In this document: piece after piece, positions 17,854 through 25,832 of the stretch | How the letters are laid out: every line of letters begins with the position of its first letter | How positions within the stretch are numbered: the first letter of the stretch is position 1 | Assembly (NCBI GenBank): GCA_035549195.1 | Contig: DASZRK010000069.1 | Coordinates: 1 to 55,180, forward strand | Length of the DNA: 55,180 nucleotides | From: a bacterium | GTDB taxonomy: Bacteria > Oederibacteriota > Muellerivitia > Muellerivitales > Muellerivitaceae | Direction of reading: 5' to 3' | Translations under genes and position numbers: made by a program | The notes under the pieces: generated by a model | The model's input: only the letters and a program-made list of their open reading frames with translations | Told to the model about the DNA's origin: nothing | Databases searched by the model: none

Positions 17854-18777
17854 TTATGTGTTCACGACAGGATACGGCACCAGCGCTTCAGCGAACAGGG
17901 CGGGATCGAAGGGCACCAGGTCCTCCATCCCCTCCCCCACACCCAAAAAACGCACCGGAAGCCCCAACTGGTCGCCCAAGGCCACGACGATACCGCCCTT
18001 GGCGGTCCCATCCAGCTTGGTAAGGACCAGGCCGGTCAGTCCCACTTCTTTATGGAACTCCCGGGCCTGGGCCACGGCGTTCTGTCCCGTGTTGCCGTCC
18101 AGGACCAGCCACTTCTCCTGATGGATGCCGGGGGCCGCCTTTTCGCAGACCCGGGCGATCTTTTGGAGCTCTTCCATTAGATTTTGACGATTGTGGAGCC
18201 GTCCCGCGGTGTCCACCAGGAAACAGTCGGCACCCGCGGAAAGCCCCGACTTAAGCGCGTCGAAAACGACGGACGCCGGGGCGGCCCCATGGGAACCCCG
18301 AACGATCCCTACTTTAGCACGTTCGGCCCATTGCGTCAGCTGTTCTTCCGCCGCCGCGCGGAAGGTATCGCCGGCGGCAAGGAGCACCTTCCGGCCTTCG
18401 GAGGCGAAACGCGCCGCCAATTTCCCGGTGGTCGTGGTCTTGCCGGCGCCGTTCACCCCGGTCAGGAGGATGACGGCGGGCTTGGGAAGGTCGAAGGGGC
18501 TATAGGTCTTTCGAAGCTTGGCCTCCACCGCTTCCCTTAAAAGCCGGGCCAACCCATGGGCATCCTTCCCCGAGTTCGACCCCGCTTTTTCCTGGATTTC
18601 CTTCAAAAGTTCCCGGGCGGTCGGCACTCCCATGTCCACCAGGACCAGTTGCTCCTCCAATTGGCGCAACGTCTCCGGGGGAATGGAAGGACCCAAGGGA
18701 AGGACCTGGGCGAGGGGGGCCGTCAATTGTTGGGCGGTTTTGAACAGTCCCGCCTTGATCCGGTCGAATAGTCCCAT
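17854..18777 (-). CDS. ftsY: Signal recognition particle receptor FtsY
   Basis: 307 residues: NG domain of the SRP receptor GTPase, which docks ribosome–SRP complexes at the membrane. G1 is GVNGAGKTTTTGKL (near 108), the DTAGR motif follows at about 190, and TKLDGTAKGG is the G4/G5 region. The acidic A domain of the E. coli protein is absent, as in many bacteria. I chose ATG at 18777 (protein begins MGLFDRI) with AAAGGG upstream; a GTG two codons earlier is possible. It begins three bases after the end of the GT9 gene. Confidence 0.93.
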   Translation of the reverse strand: MGLFDRIKAGLFKTAQQLTAPLAQVLPLGPSIPPETLRQLEEQLVLVDMGVPTARELLKEIQEKAGSNSGKDAHGLARLLREAVEAKLRKTYSPFDLPKPAVILLTGVNGAGKTTTTGKLAARFASEGRKVLLAAGDTFRAAAEEQLTQWAERAKVGIVRGSHGAAPASVVFDALKSGLSAGADCFLVDTAGRLHNRQNLMEELQKIARVCEKAAPGIHQEKWLVLDGNTGQNAVAQAREFHKEVGLTGLVLTKLDGTAKGGIVVALGDQLGLPVRFLGVGEGMEDLVPFDPALFAEALVPYPVVNT

Positions 18778-18779
18778 AT

Positions 18780-19889
18780 TCACCCTTTCGGGGAGGCCAT
18801 CCTTTTTTCAACCGCCTGGGCGACCTCCAAGGGAGGGATGGAGTCGCAATGCCTGTCCTCGGCGCGGAAGATCCGGGCCTCCGCCCCCCCCGTCAGGGGC
18901 GCCCATTGTCCCGGGTCGCTGGGGCCGAACAGGGCCAGCACGGGCGCGGCCAAGGCCCCCCAATGCATCAGGCCGCTATCATTGCAGATCAAAAGGTCCA
19001 TACGCCGGATGGACCCCAGTATAAAGAAAAGGCCGTTATCAGGCAGGGTAAAGACATGGGACCGGGGACCCATGAGCTCGAGGAATTCCTTCAAGCGTCC
19101 CTCTTCCCCTTTTCCGTGGATCACGAAGACCTGGAGCCCTTGCATCCGCGAAAGCCGCTCGATCAGTTCGAGCCATCGGTTCAAGGACCACCGGTTGTCC
19201 TCCTTCAAGAGCGTGGGATGGACCCCCAGCCGGAAACTCTTCCCCCCTCCCACCGCCCCGAAGAAATCCTCCACCTTCCGTTCGATGGTTTCGGACAGGG
19301 CTGGAGCTTGGGGGGCCGGGATACGGGCGGGCGCCGCCGCGGCCCCCAAGGGCCCCAACAAGGACCAAGCCTTCAAGCTTTCATGTTGGAAAGGCTCCGG
19401 CTCGGGCACCCCCAGGTTGAAGACCCGCCCCGACATCTCGGCGTAGTCCCCTTGGGCCCGGAACCCGACCCGCCAAGGACTGCCGGAGAGCATGGTCATG
19501 AAGGCCGAAGTGGCGGAGAAGGGAAAGGAATGGAAGTCCAGGGCCAGGTCGTATCTCCCGCGCCGGAGCTTCATGAAGAGCGAAAGACGGGAAAAAAGCG
19601 AGGACCGGAAGACCAGCACGCGGGCCTGGGGAAAAAAAGCCCGGGCCGCCTCTTCGTTATTGGGGCCCGCCACCAGGGTCCAACCCCCGCATCCGCCGGA
19701 AAGCCTCTCGAGTTCCTTCAAGGCGGGAACGGTCAGCACGAAATCGCCCAGGCGGTCCGGCCGAAGGACGAGGATGGAAAGACCGGGGCGCCATTGGAAG
19801 GGTCCGACGGAAGGGGCGGGATTAAGGCGGGCGGCCATCCAGGCCAAAAGGCCCTTGAAGGCCTTCTCGAGACGGGAGCCGAGCCTCAA
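18780..19889 (-). CDS. Glycosyltransferase family 9 (heptosyltransferase-like)
   Basis: 369 residues. The N-terminal LVLRPDRLGDFVLTVPALKEL (about 39-59) and C-terminal CNDSGLMHWGALAAPVLALFGPSDP are signatures of GT9 ADP-heptose:LPS heptosyltransferases, cytoplasmic-face enzymes that build the LPS inner core. The frame opens at a TTG (19889) that overlaps the smc stop (TTGA). A later in-frame ATG at 19838 would remove 17 residues before the domain. Its place between smc and ftsY is unusual. The exact sugar and acceptor are not determined. Confidence 0.85.
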   Translation of the reverse strand: MRLGSRLEKAFKGLLAWMAARLNPAPSVGPFQWRPGLSILVLRPDRLGDFVLTVPALKELERLSGGCGGWTLVAGPNNEEAARAFFPQARVLVFRSSLFSRLSLFMKLRRGRYDLALDFHSFPFSATSAFMTMLSGSPWRVGFRAQGDYAEMSGRVFNLGVPEPEPFQHESLKAWSLLGPLGAAAAPARIPAPQAPALSETIERKVEDFFGAVGGGKSFRLGVHPTLLKEDNRWSLNRWLELIERLSRMQGLQVFVIHGKGEEGRLKEFLELMGPRSHVFTLPDNGLFFILGSIRRMDLLICNDSGLMHWGALAAPVLALFGPSDPGQWAPLTGGAEARIFRAEDRHCDSIPPLEVAQAVEKRMASPKG

Positions 19890-22800
19890 GGGACGGGAGT
19901 TTCTTCGGGGGTTCCCTCACGGAAGCGGGTGGAGATGACCTTCGACACACCCGATTCCTGCATGGTGACGCCATACATCACATCGGCGGATTCCATGCTG
20001 ACCTTGCTGTGGGTGATCATGATGAACTGGGTCTTCTTGGCGAACTCCCGCAAGAGATGCACGAAACGCCCCACGTTCACGTCATCCAAGGGCGCGTCGA
20101 TCTCGTCCAGCAGGCAGAAGGGGCTGGGCTTCACCATGAAAAGGGAAAAGAGGAGCGCGATGGCCGTCAGGGCCTTCTCCCCCCCCGAGAGCAGCGACAC
20201 GGATTGGAGGCGCTTGCCCGGGGGCCGGGCCACGATCTCGATGCCCGATTCCAGCACGTCCCCCTCGTCGATGAGGATCAGCTCGGCGCGCCCGCCCTCG
20301 AAGAGGCGCTGGAAGGTGTCCTTGAAGTTCTCCTGGACGGTGGCGAAAGTGGAGGTGAAAAGCTCCTTGGAGGTCAGGTTGATCTTGTTGATGGCCTTCT
20401 GAAGGTCGTCCTTGGCCTTGAGCAGGTCATCCCGCTGTTCGGCGAGGAACTTGTAGCGCTGGTTCAATTCGTCGTATTCCTCGACCGCCACCATGTTGAC
20501 GAGCCCTAAGCGTTCGATCTTGGCGCGCAGTTCGATGGATTCCTTCTCCGCGGAGTCCCCGTCGAACTCCTTGTCCAGGGCCACCGGCGGGTTCTCCAGG
20601 TCCACTTTGTACTCCACCTGGAGCTTCTCCTCGATGTTGCGGGCCTCCACGTTCAGTTGGGCTTCCTGCACCTCGAAACCATGCACCTCGCGCTGGACCT
20701 CCTCGAACTTGGTACGGGCCACGCGGACCTTCTCCGCCCGTTCCTCGGTCTCCACCGCGATCTTCTCGCGCTTCTCCACGAAGATCTTCACGCGGGCGTC
20801 GGCCGCGTCCTTGGATTCGACCAACCCTCCGGCCTTCTTTTCCAGGTCCGTCAGGTCGAGGGAAAGCTGGCCCTCTTGCTTGTCGATCTGTTCGTTCTCT
20901 TCCTTCTTCTGGGCGACCGATTGGACCAGTTGATCCTGCTCTTTCTGGTAATGCTCGGCCTCTTCCAGCGCCCGGTTGGCCACTTCTTCCAGGGCCGACA
21001 GTTCCATATCGACCTGAAGGACCTGTTTGGACAGGTCGTCGCGGTCGGCTTGCAGGTCCTGGAGGCGTTTGCGGGCCTCGCCGATCTCTTCCTGGGTCAG
21101 CAGGTGGGCCTTTTCGCTCTGGGAAAGCATCTCTTGGAGCTCGCTCATCCTCTGGCGGTCGGTGTTCCAATGGGCCTCCAGGTCGGACTTTTCCTTCTCT
21201 TCCTGGGTCTTTTCCTGGGCCAAGCGGCGCAGGGTCTCGCCCAACTGGACGATCTCCTTCTCGTTCTCGGCCATGCGGATCCGGGATTCCTGGCGGGACT
21301 TTTCCGCCCCGACCAATTGGTCCTCATTCTCCTTGCGCTGGCGTTTGGCTTCGCCGATGGCCGACTCGGTCTGCTGGACCTGGGCTTCCAGGCCCTTGAT
21401 CTTCTCGGAGAGCTCCGACATCTCGCGGTGACGGCCCAGGAGGGAAAGCCCGGTCACTTCCGACCCGGCCTTCAGGAAACCCAGGGGACCCGTCCGGTCC
21501 CCTTCCTTGGTGACGAAACGCAGGCGGGGATAACGCTCGCTCAGGGCCACGGCGGAGTCGAGGTCCTTGACCAGCAGGTCCTGCTCGAAAAGGAACCGGA
21601 CGACCGGCTCCATAACGGGGTCGAATTTCATGAACCGGGCGATCGGCCCTTCCACCGCGCCCTCGGAAAGGGCCTCCGGGGACGGCCCTTGGGACGATTG
21701 CTTGTGAAGGTCCTCCAGGATGAAAAGGGAGACCTTGCCCTGGCCCTCGGCCCGGAGGTGGGCGATGACCTTGTTGGCCGTGGCGCGGTCCTTCACGACG
21801 AGCGATTGGAGCTGCCCACCCAAGAGGGCCTCGACCGCGGCCTCATGGGCCTGTTCAACGACCAATAGGTTCGCCAGGACCCCTAATACTTCCTGCCACA
21901 TGAGGGGCTCGTTCTGTTTGGCCAAAAGGACGGAGCGGACGCCCGGGTCGTAGCCGGTCAATTTGTTCTGGAGCTCTTCCAGGACCCCATAACGGGAGCG
22001 GGTCTCGGACACCTGGTTGTTCAATCGTTGGAGCGCCTCCTGGGCCTCCTCGATCCGATGTTGTTGCTCGGAGAGGGCGGCTTGCAGGCGCAGGATGGCC
22101 TCCTCGGCTTGGACCCCTTGGGCTTGGGCGGCGTTCTTGGAACCCTCGGCCCGGGTCAAGCGGTCCTGGGCCTGGGCGGCCTCTTGGAGGAGCCGTTCCA
22201 CTTGGGTGGTCAGGTCCTTGACCCGCCGGGAGGTCTCTTCGTCCTGGGATTGGAGGGATTCCAGTTCGGCCTTCATCTGGGCCGACTTCTTCACCAGGTC
22301 CATGACGGCGCCGTTCTTGACCTCCAGGTCCTGTGTCTGGTCCTGGAGCTGGCTTTCCAGCGCTCCCCGCTTCCCTTCCAGCTCGGCCTTGGCCCTGGTC
22401 TTTTCTTCCTTCTGGGACACGCGGTTCTCGGAGAGTTTGCGGCGTTCCGCGATCCACTCTTTCAACTGTTCGATGCGGCTCAATCCCTCGGCGATCTGGT
22501 TCTGGTTGCGCATCTTCTGGTCGGCCAACATGTCCCGGTGTCGGCGGGTGCCTTCCATGCGGCCCTGGTTGACCTCCACTTCGCTGCCCACCTTATAGGC
22601 CTGCTCCCGCACCTGGGCCAATTCCCCCTCCACCTCATTGAGGATCTGGCGCTGGTGTTTCTCGTCCACTTCCAGCTTATGGGTCTCGTGCTGGGCATCC
22701 TCGAGCTTGTGTTGGACCTGGGACATCTTGTGATGCAGGTCCTTCAACCGTCCCTTGAGCTTCTCGAACTTGTCCAGGTGGATGAGGACCTGGAGCTTGG

Positions 22801-23467
22801 CCAGCTCCTCCTTGTACTCCCGGTACTTCTCGGCCTGCTTGGCCTGGCGCTCCAGGGTGGAGATCTGGCGCTTGATCTCGGCGATGATGTCGGAGATGCG
22901 CACCAGGTTCTGCTCGGTGGCTTCCAGTTTGCGGGTGGCCTCGACCTTGCGGGCCTTGTAACGGGTGATGCCGGCGGCCTCCTCGAAGATCGCCCGGCGT
23001 TCGTTGGGCTTGGAGGTGATGATCTGGTCCATCTGGCCCTGGGCCATGACCGAGTAGGCGCTGGTGCCGAGGCCCGTTCCCATGAAGAGGTCCTTCACGT
23101 CCTTCAGGCGGGCCAGGGTCTTGTTGATGAGGTATTCGCCCTCGCCCGAACGATAGACCCGGCGCGTGACCGAGATCTCGTTGAACTCCAGCGGCAGGGC
23201 CTTGTCCTCGTTGGAGAGGGTCAGGGTCACCTCCGCCATGGCGGCGGGCTTGCGTTGGTCGGTACCGTTGAAGATGACGTCCGTCATGTCGGAGGCGCGC
23301 AGGCCCTTGGCCGATTGCTCGCCCATGACCCAGCGGATGCTGTCAGCCACGTTGGTCTTGCCGCAACCGTTGGGGCCCACCACCGCGGTGACACCCTGTT
23401 CAAAGAGGAGTTCGGTCTTGTCGGCGAAGGATTTGAAACCGTGGATCTCGATCTTCTTGAGGTACAA
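19886..23467 (-). CDS. smc: Chromosome segregation protein SMC
   Basis: 1193 residues with complete SMC architecture: Walker A GPNGCGKTN (31-39), a long coiled coil, a hinge at about 520-690 (GYDPGVRSV and LLGGQLQSLVV), a second coiled coil, then signature LLSGGEKAL (about 1090) and Walker B CLLDEIDAPLDD (about 1118). Homodimers load on DNA with ScpAB and compact the origin region. The start is TTG at 23467, giving the family-typical MYLKKIEIHGFKSFADKT, with GGGAG about eight bases upstream. scpA and scpB are not in the window. Confidence 0.95.
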   Translation of the reverse strand: MYLKKIEIHGFKSFADKTELLFEQGVTAVVGPNGCGKTNVADSIRWVMGEQSAKGLRASDMTDVIFNGTDQRKPAAMAEVTLTLSNEDKALPLEFNEISVTRRVYRSGEGEYLINKTLARLKDVKDLFMGTGLGTSAYSVMAQGQMDQIITSKPNERRAIFEEAAGITRYKARKVEATRKLEATEQNLVRISDIIAEIKRQISTLERQAKQAEKYREYKEELAKLQVLIHLDKFEKLKGRLKDLHHKMSQVQHKLEDAQHETHKLEVDEKHQRQILNEVEGELAQVREQAYKVGSEVEVNQGRMEGTRRHRDMLADQKMRNQNQIAEGLSRIEQLKEWIAERRKLSENRVSQKEEKTRAKAELEGKRGALESQLQDQTQDLEVKNGAVMDLVKKSAQMKAELESLQSQDEETSRRVKDLTTQVERLLQEAAQAQDRLTRAEGSKNAAQAQGVQAEEAILRLQAALSEQQHRIEEAQEALQRLNNQVSETRSRYGVLEELQNKLTGYDPGVRSVLLAKQNEPLMWQEVLGVLANLLVVEQAHEAAVEALLGGQLQSLVVKDRATANKVIAHLRAEGQGKVSLFILEDLHKQSSQGPSPEALSEGAVEGPIARFMKFDPVMEPVVRFLFEQDLLVKDLDSAVALSERYPRLRFVTKEGDRTGPLGFLKAGSEVTGLSLLGRHREMSELSEKIKGLEAQVQQTESAIGEAKRQRKENEDQLVGAEKSRQESRIRMAENEKEIVQLGETLRRLAQEKTQEEKEKSDLEAHWNTDRQRMSELQEMLSQSEKAHLLTQEEIGEARKRLQDLQADRDDLSKQVLQVDMELSALEEVANRALEEAEHYQKEQDQLVQSVAQKKEENEQIDKQEGQLSLDLTDLEKKAGGLVESKDAADARVKIFVEKREKIAVETEERAEKVRVARTKFEEVQREVHGFEVQEAQLNVEARNIEEKLQVEYKVDLENPPVALDKEFDGDSAEKESIELRAKIERLGLVNMVAVEEYDELNQRYKFLAEQRDDLLKAKDDLQKAINKINLTSKELFTSTFATVQENFKDTFQRLFEGGRAELILIDEGDVLESGIEIVARPPGKRLQSVSLLSGGEKALTAIALLFSLFMVKPSPFCLLDEIDAPLDDVNVGRFVHLLREFAKKTQFIMITHSKVSMESADVMYGVTMQESGVSKVISTRFREGTPEETPVP

Positions 23468-23539
23468 AAAAGGCTCCCAAAGAGGGTATGAAAGCCAGGA
23501 AAGAAGGGGAAAGGGGTGGGGTTGGCTTGATTTATCAGG

Positions 23540-23568
23540 ACTTTACATCACAAGGGATGGTGACGCAA
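23540..23568 (-). promoter_or_regulatory. Possible promoter upstream of smc
   Basis: On the minus strand TTGCGT (23568-23563), 17 bases, then TAAAGT (23545-23540), about 70 bases before the TTG start. It is in the only sizeable gap upstream of smc, and each box differs from consensus at two positions. Confidence 0.3.
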
Positions 23569-23621
23569 GGACTTTGAACCACCAAATGTAGAGGAGAGCG
23601 CCCTTTTCCGGGAAGGGACTT

Positions 23622-24092
23622 TTAGCTGAACTCCAGGAGCGAAAAGGCCAAATTGGTGCGGCGCAGGCGGCTGGAGATCAGGCTGATGAGGGTGCAGAAA
23701 ACATCGTAGGCCACCTCGGGGTTCTTCTTGAGGAACTTCTTGAAATCGGCGCCCTTGATGACATGGACCTGGCAGTCCTCCCGGGCCTTGATGGAGGCGG
23801 AATAGGGGGCGTCGTCGAAAACGCTCATCTCCCCGAAAAGGGAGCCCCGGCTGATATCGGCCAGGTATTTCTTCTCGCCCGGTTCCTTGCCCGACTTGGA
23901 GACCTCCGCCCGGCCGTTGATGAGGATATGGAGGTTCCCGCCCGCCTGGCCCTCTTCGATGATCATCTTGCCGGCCTTGAATTCATGGACCTTGCCGAGC
24001 TTGAAGATCTGACTGAGGACCTTGTCCTCCATCCCGTCGAAAAGGCTGACTTCCTTCAAAAAATCGGTGACGACGGCTTCTTTGCGGGCCAT
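23622..24092 (-). CDS. Cyclic-nucleotide-binding-domain protein without effector domain
   Basis: 156 residues forming one CRP-type beta-roll (about 15-135) with GEMSVFDDAPYSAS at the phosphate-binding cassette. The arginine that contacts the cyclic phosphate in CRP (PRSA) is Tyr here, so cAMP binding is doubtful. No helix-turn-helix or catalytic domain follows; the C-terminal helices end in LLEFS. ATG at 24092 has AAAGGA at good spacing and removes seven residues from the longest frame. Such stand-alone domains act through protein partners or bind other ligands. The role is unknown. Confidence 0.8.
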   Translation of the reverse strand: MARKEAVVTDFLKEVSLFDGMEDKVLSQIFKLGKVHEFKAGKMIIEEGQAGGNLHILINGRAEVSKSGKEPGEKKYLADISRGSLFGEMSVFDDAPYSASIKAREDCQVHVIKGADFKKFLKKNPEVAYDVFCTLISLISSRLRRTNLAFSLLEFS

Positions 24093-24159
24093 ATCCCATC
24101 CTTTCAGGAACAACTCTTCTTCATCAAAAACGCCTCCCAGGGCTTGCGGTCACCCTGGT

Positions 24160-24315
24160 CTATTTCCCTTCGGTCCCGTCCGGTCCCAGCTTTTTACGGG
24201 CGTAACCGGCGTCCTTCTTGAGCCGGGAAAGCCGTAAATAGGTACGGATCACCGTAAAGAGGATCGCGACGATCCCGATCCCATAAAAAATATCCGCCAG
24301 GAGCTTCCGGTCCAA
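24160..24315 (-). CDS. Small single-span membrane protein
   Basis: A 51-codon frame from TTG (24315) to TAG (24160) encodes one hydrophobic helix (DIFYGIGIVAILFTVIRTYL) followed by a basic, Lys/Arg-rich tail (RLSRLKKDAGYARKKLG). It begins nine bases after the stop of the upstream exported-protein gene, in the same direction, and is followed by the CNB-domain gene. GGAAG lies just before the TTG, a little too close. Third-position GC matches coding sequence. No homologue is recognised. Confidence 0.45.
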   Translation of the reverse strand: MDRKLLADIFYGIGIVAILFTVIRTYLRLSRLKKDAGYARKKLGPDGTEGK

Positions 24316-24324
24316 GGCTTCCGG

Positions 24325-25200
24325 TCAATGATCGGCGGTGGAATCGGCGTAACGGTAAGGGGCGTCCCAACGGGGGACCACCCGGTTGGGGGAAAGCCGC
24401 CGTCCCAATTTCCGTTGGATCAAGTGGAGGGCCGCCAGGTCCTCAGTCTTGAGCTTCTTGGCCTGGGCCAATGACGTGGAAGCGGGCGGGGTGCCCTCGC
24501 CCGGGCCCACCCGGACCCAGACCTTTTTGCCCACATTGCCTAGATAGACGTTCACCTGCACCTTGGACTTGGGCGCGACGAAGGTGAATTCCCGCCATTG
24601 CTTGCCGGGCTGACCGTCGTAGTTCCCCTTTTCCGCCTTTCCCTCCGTGGGATTCACGAGGCGGTATTTATGGAAGAGCAATGCGTTCAGGACCTCTTGC
24701 GAAGCCCAGGCGATCCGCGAGGAGGAATTGCCCCCCTTGGCATGGATCCAGCCCCCGAAGATCACGTTGGGCCGGTAGTTGGAGACCTGCCACGGTTCGA
24801 CCTTCTTGGCCTTCTTCTTGGACGGCTTGGCGGGCGCTTCGGCCGCTGCGGCTTCAGTGGACGGGGCCGCCAAGGCGGATTGGTCCGATCCGGGCGCGGG
24901 AAGGGCCGGGGCCTCCTCGGTGGCGGAAGGGGCCGGAAGGGCCGGAGGGGCGCTGGTGGAGGTCGTCGAAGAGGGCGCCGAAGCGTCGCCCGGCAAGGGC
25001 GGCAGTTCGGGGGAAGTGGAAGCGGGGGCGGAAGCGGCCGGTGCCGCGGGGGACTCGGGCAAGGGCGGCGGAGCGGACGTGGTGGCGGAGTTAGCGGCGC
25101 TGGACCCCTGGTCCGGCAAGGGCGGAAGGGGCGGCATGTCCTGGGCCATCACAAGGGATGCCATCGAGGCCAAGACAAGGAAGGTCCAAAAAGGTTTCAT
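24325..25200 (-). CDS. Exported Pro/Ala/Ser-rich protein, unknown function
   Basis: 291 residues from ATG at 25200, which has AGGAG upstream and gives a clean signal peptide (MKPFWTFLVLASMASLVMAQ). Residues about 20-125 are low complexity, with repeated PPLP, PALPAP and Ala/Ser runs that probably form an extended periplasmic linker. A Lys-rich stretch (KPSKKKAKKVE) leads into a compact C-terminal domain of about 150 residues (NVIFGGWIHAKGG, then WREFTFVAPKSKVQVNVYLGNVGKKVWVRVG). The pattern suggests a tether bridging from the envelope. No family recognised. Confidence 0.75.
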   Translation of the reverse strand: MKPFWTFLVLASMASLVMAQDMPPLPPLPDQGSSAANSATTSAPPPLPESPAAPAASAPASTSPELPPLPGDASAPSSTTSTSAPPALPAPSATEEAPALPAPGSDQSALAAPSTEAAAAEAPAKPSKKKAKKVEPWQVSNYRPNVIFGGWIHAKGGNSSSRIAWASQEVLNALLFHKYRLVNPTEGKAEKGNYDGQPGKQWREFTFVAPKSKVQVNVYLGNVGKKVWVRVGPGEGTPPASTSLAQAKKLKTEDLAALHLIQRKLGRRLSPNRVVPRWDAPYRYADSTADH

Positions 25201-25321
25201 GCGGGCCGGCTCCTGGACAGGGATGTTCAAAGAGCCCTCATTTTAGCCGGAACCCCGAAAGGCCGAACAGAAATTCGTAGGTTCGTTCCTTTAACCTTCA
25301 TCCTGCGGAAAGAACGCGCCC

Positions 25322-25801
25322 TTAAAAGCGCAGGGTGGCCACGGGCAACCGCAAGGCCAGCCGGTCCGGGCCCGGATGCGGGTCCCAGGCCGACGGAGCC
25401 GGATAAGGGTTGGTCAGGACCGACACGCAGGCGATGGTGGTGGACCCCACGCCCGTCCCGATCAAGAAAGGAAGGAAGTAATCCCCGTTCACATCGAAGG
25501 TGCCCCGGGTGGCGAGGGAGGCCAGGCCGGTCAATCCATAGCTGGCCAGGGCAGTGAAGGGCAGCGAGGTGATGAAGACCACCTGGAAATCCTCGGATTG
25601 GTTCTCTTTATATTCCACGCCCTCGGGGTCATAACCATTGGCCTGCCGCTCGTATTCATAGGGCTTCTCGAAGCCGGTCAGTTGGGGCAGGTTGGGATTC
25701 GCATCATCGGGCGGGATGGACATCTGGGCAAAAGCCAGGGAAGGCCAGGCCATGAGGAGCGCCGACAAGGCCGATAAGGATGTCCACTTCAAGGGTTTCA
25801 T
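25322..25801 (-). CDS. Exported protein of unknown function
   Basis: 159 residues with a signal peptide (cleavage likely after AFAQ, about 26). The mature part has an acidic, Pro/Asn-rich start and two weakly hydrophobic segments (VVFITSLPFTALASYGLTGLASL and YFLPFLIGTGVGSTTIACVSV), possibly membrane spans. ATG at 25801 has no ribosome binding site but has TAGAAT six bases upstream (leaderless pattern). It lies 31 bases downstream of typA. No family recognised. Confidence 0.65.
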   Translation of the reverse strand: MKPLKWTSLSALSALLMAWPSLAFAQMSIPPDDANPNLPQLTGFEKPYEYERQANGYDPEGVEYKENQSEDFQVVFITSLPFTALASYGLTGLASLATRGTFDVNGDYFLPFLIGTGVGSTTIACVSVLTNPYPAPSAWDPHPGPDRLALRLPVATLRF

Positions 25802-25813
25802 GCGGGCATTCTA
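25802..25813 (-). promoter_or_regulatory. Candidate leaderless -10 box of an exported-protein gene
   Basis: TAGAAT at 25813-25808 followed by GCCCGC and ATG at 25801, without a ribosome binding site. It lies in the 31-base gap after typA. Confidence 0.45.
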
Positions 25814-25832
25814 CCCCTATTTGGGTCCGGCC

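Noticed and set aside
22028-23491. Plus-strand open frame of 487 residues opposite smc
   Set aside because: Leu/Val/Gly-rich antisense shadow; smc on the other strand is complete.
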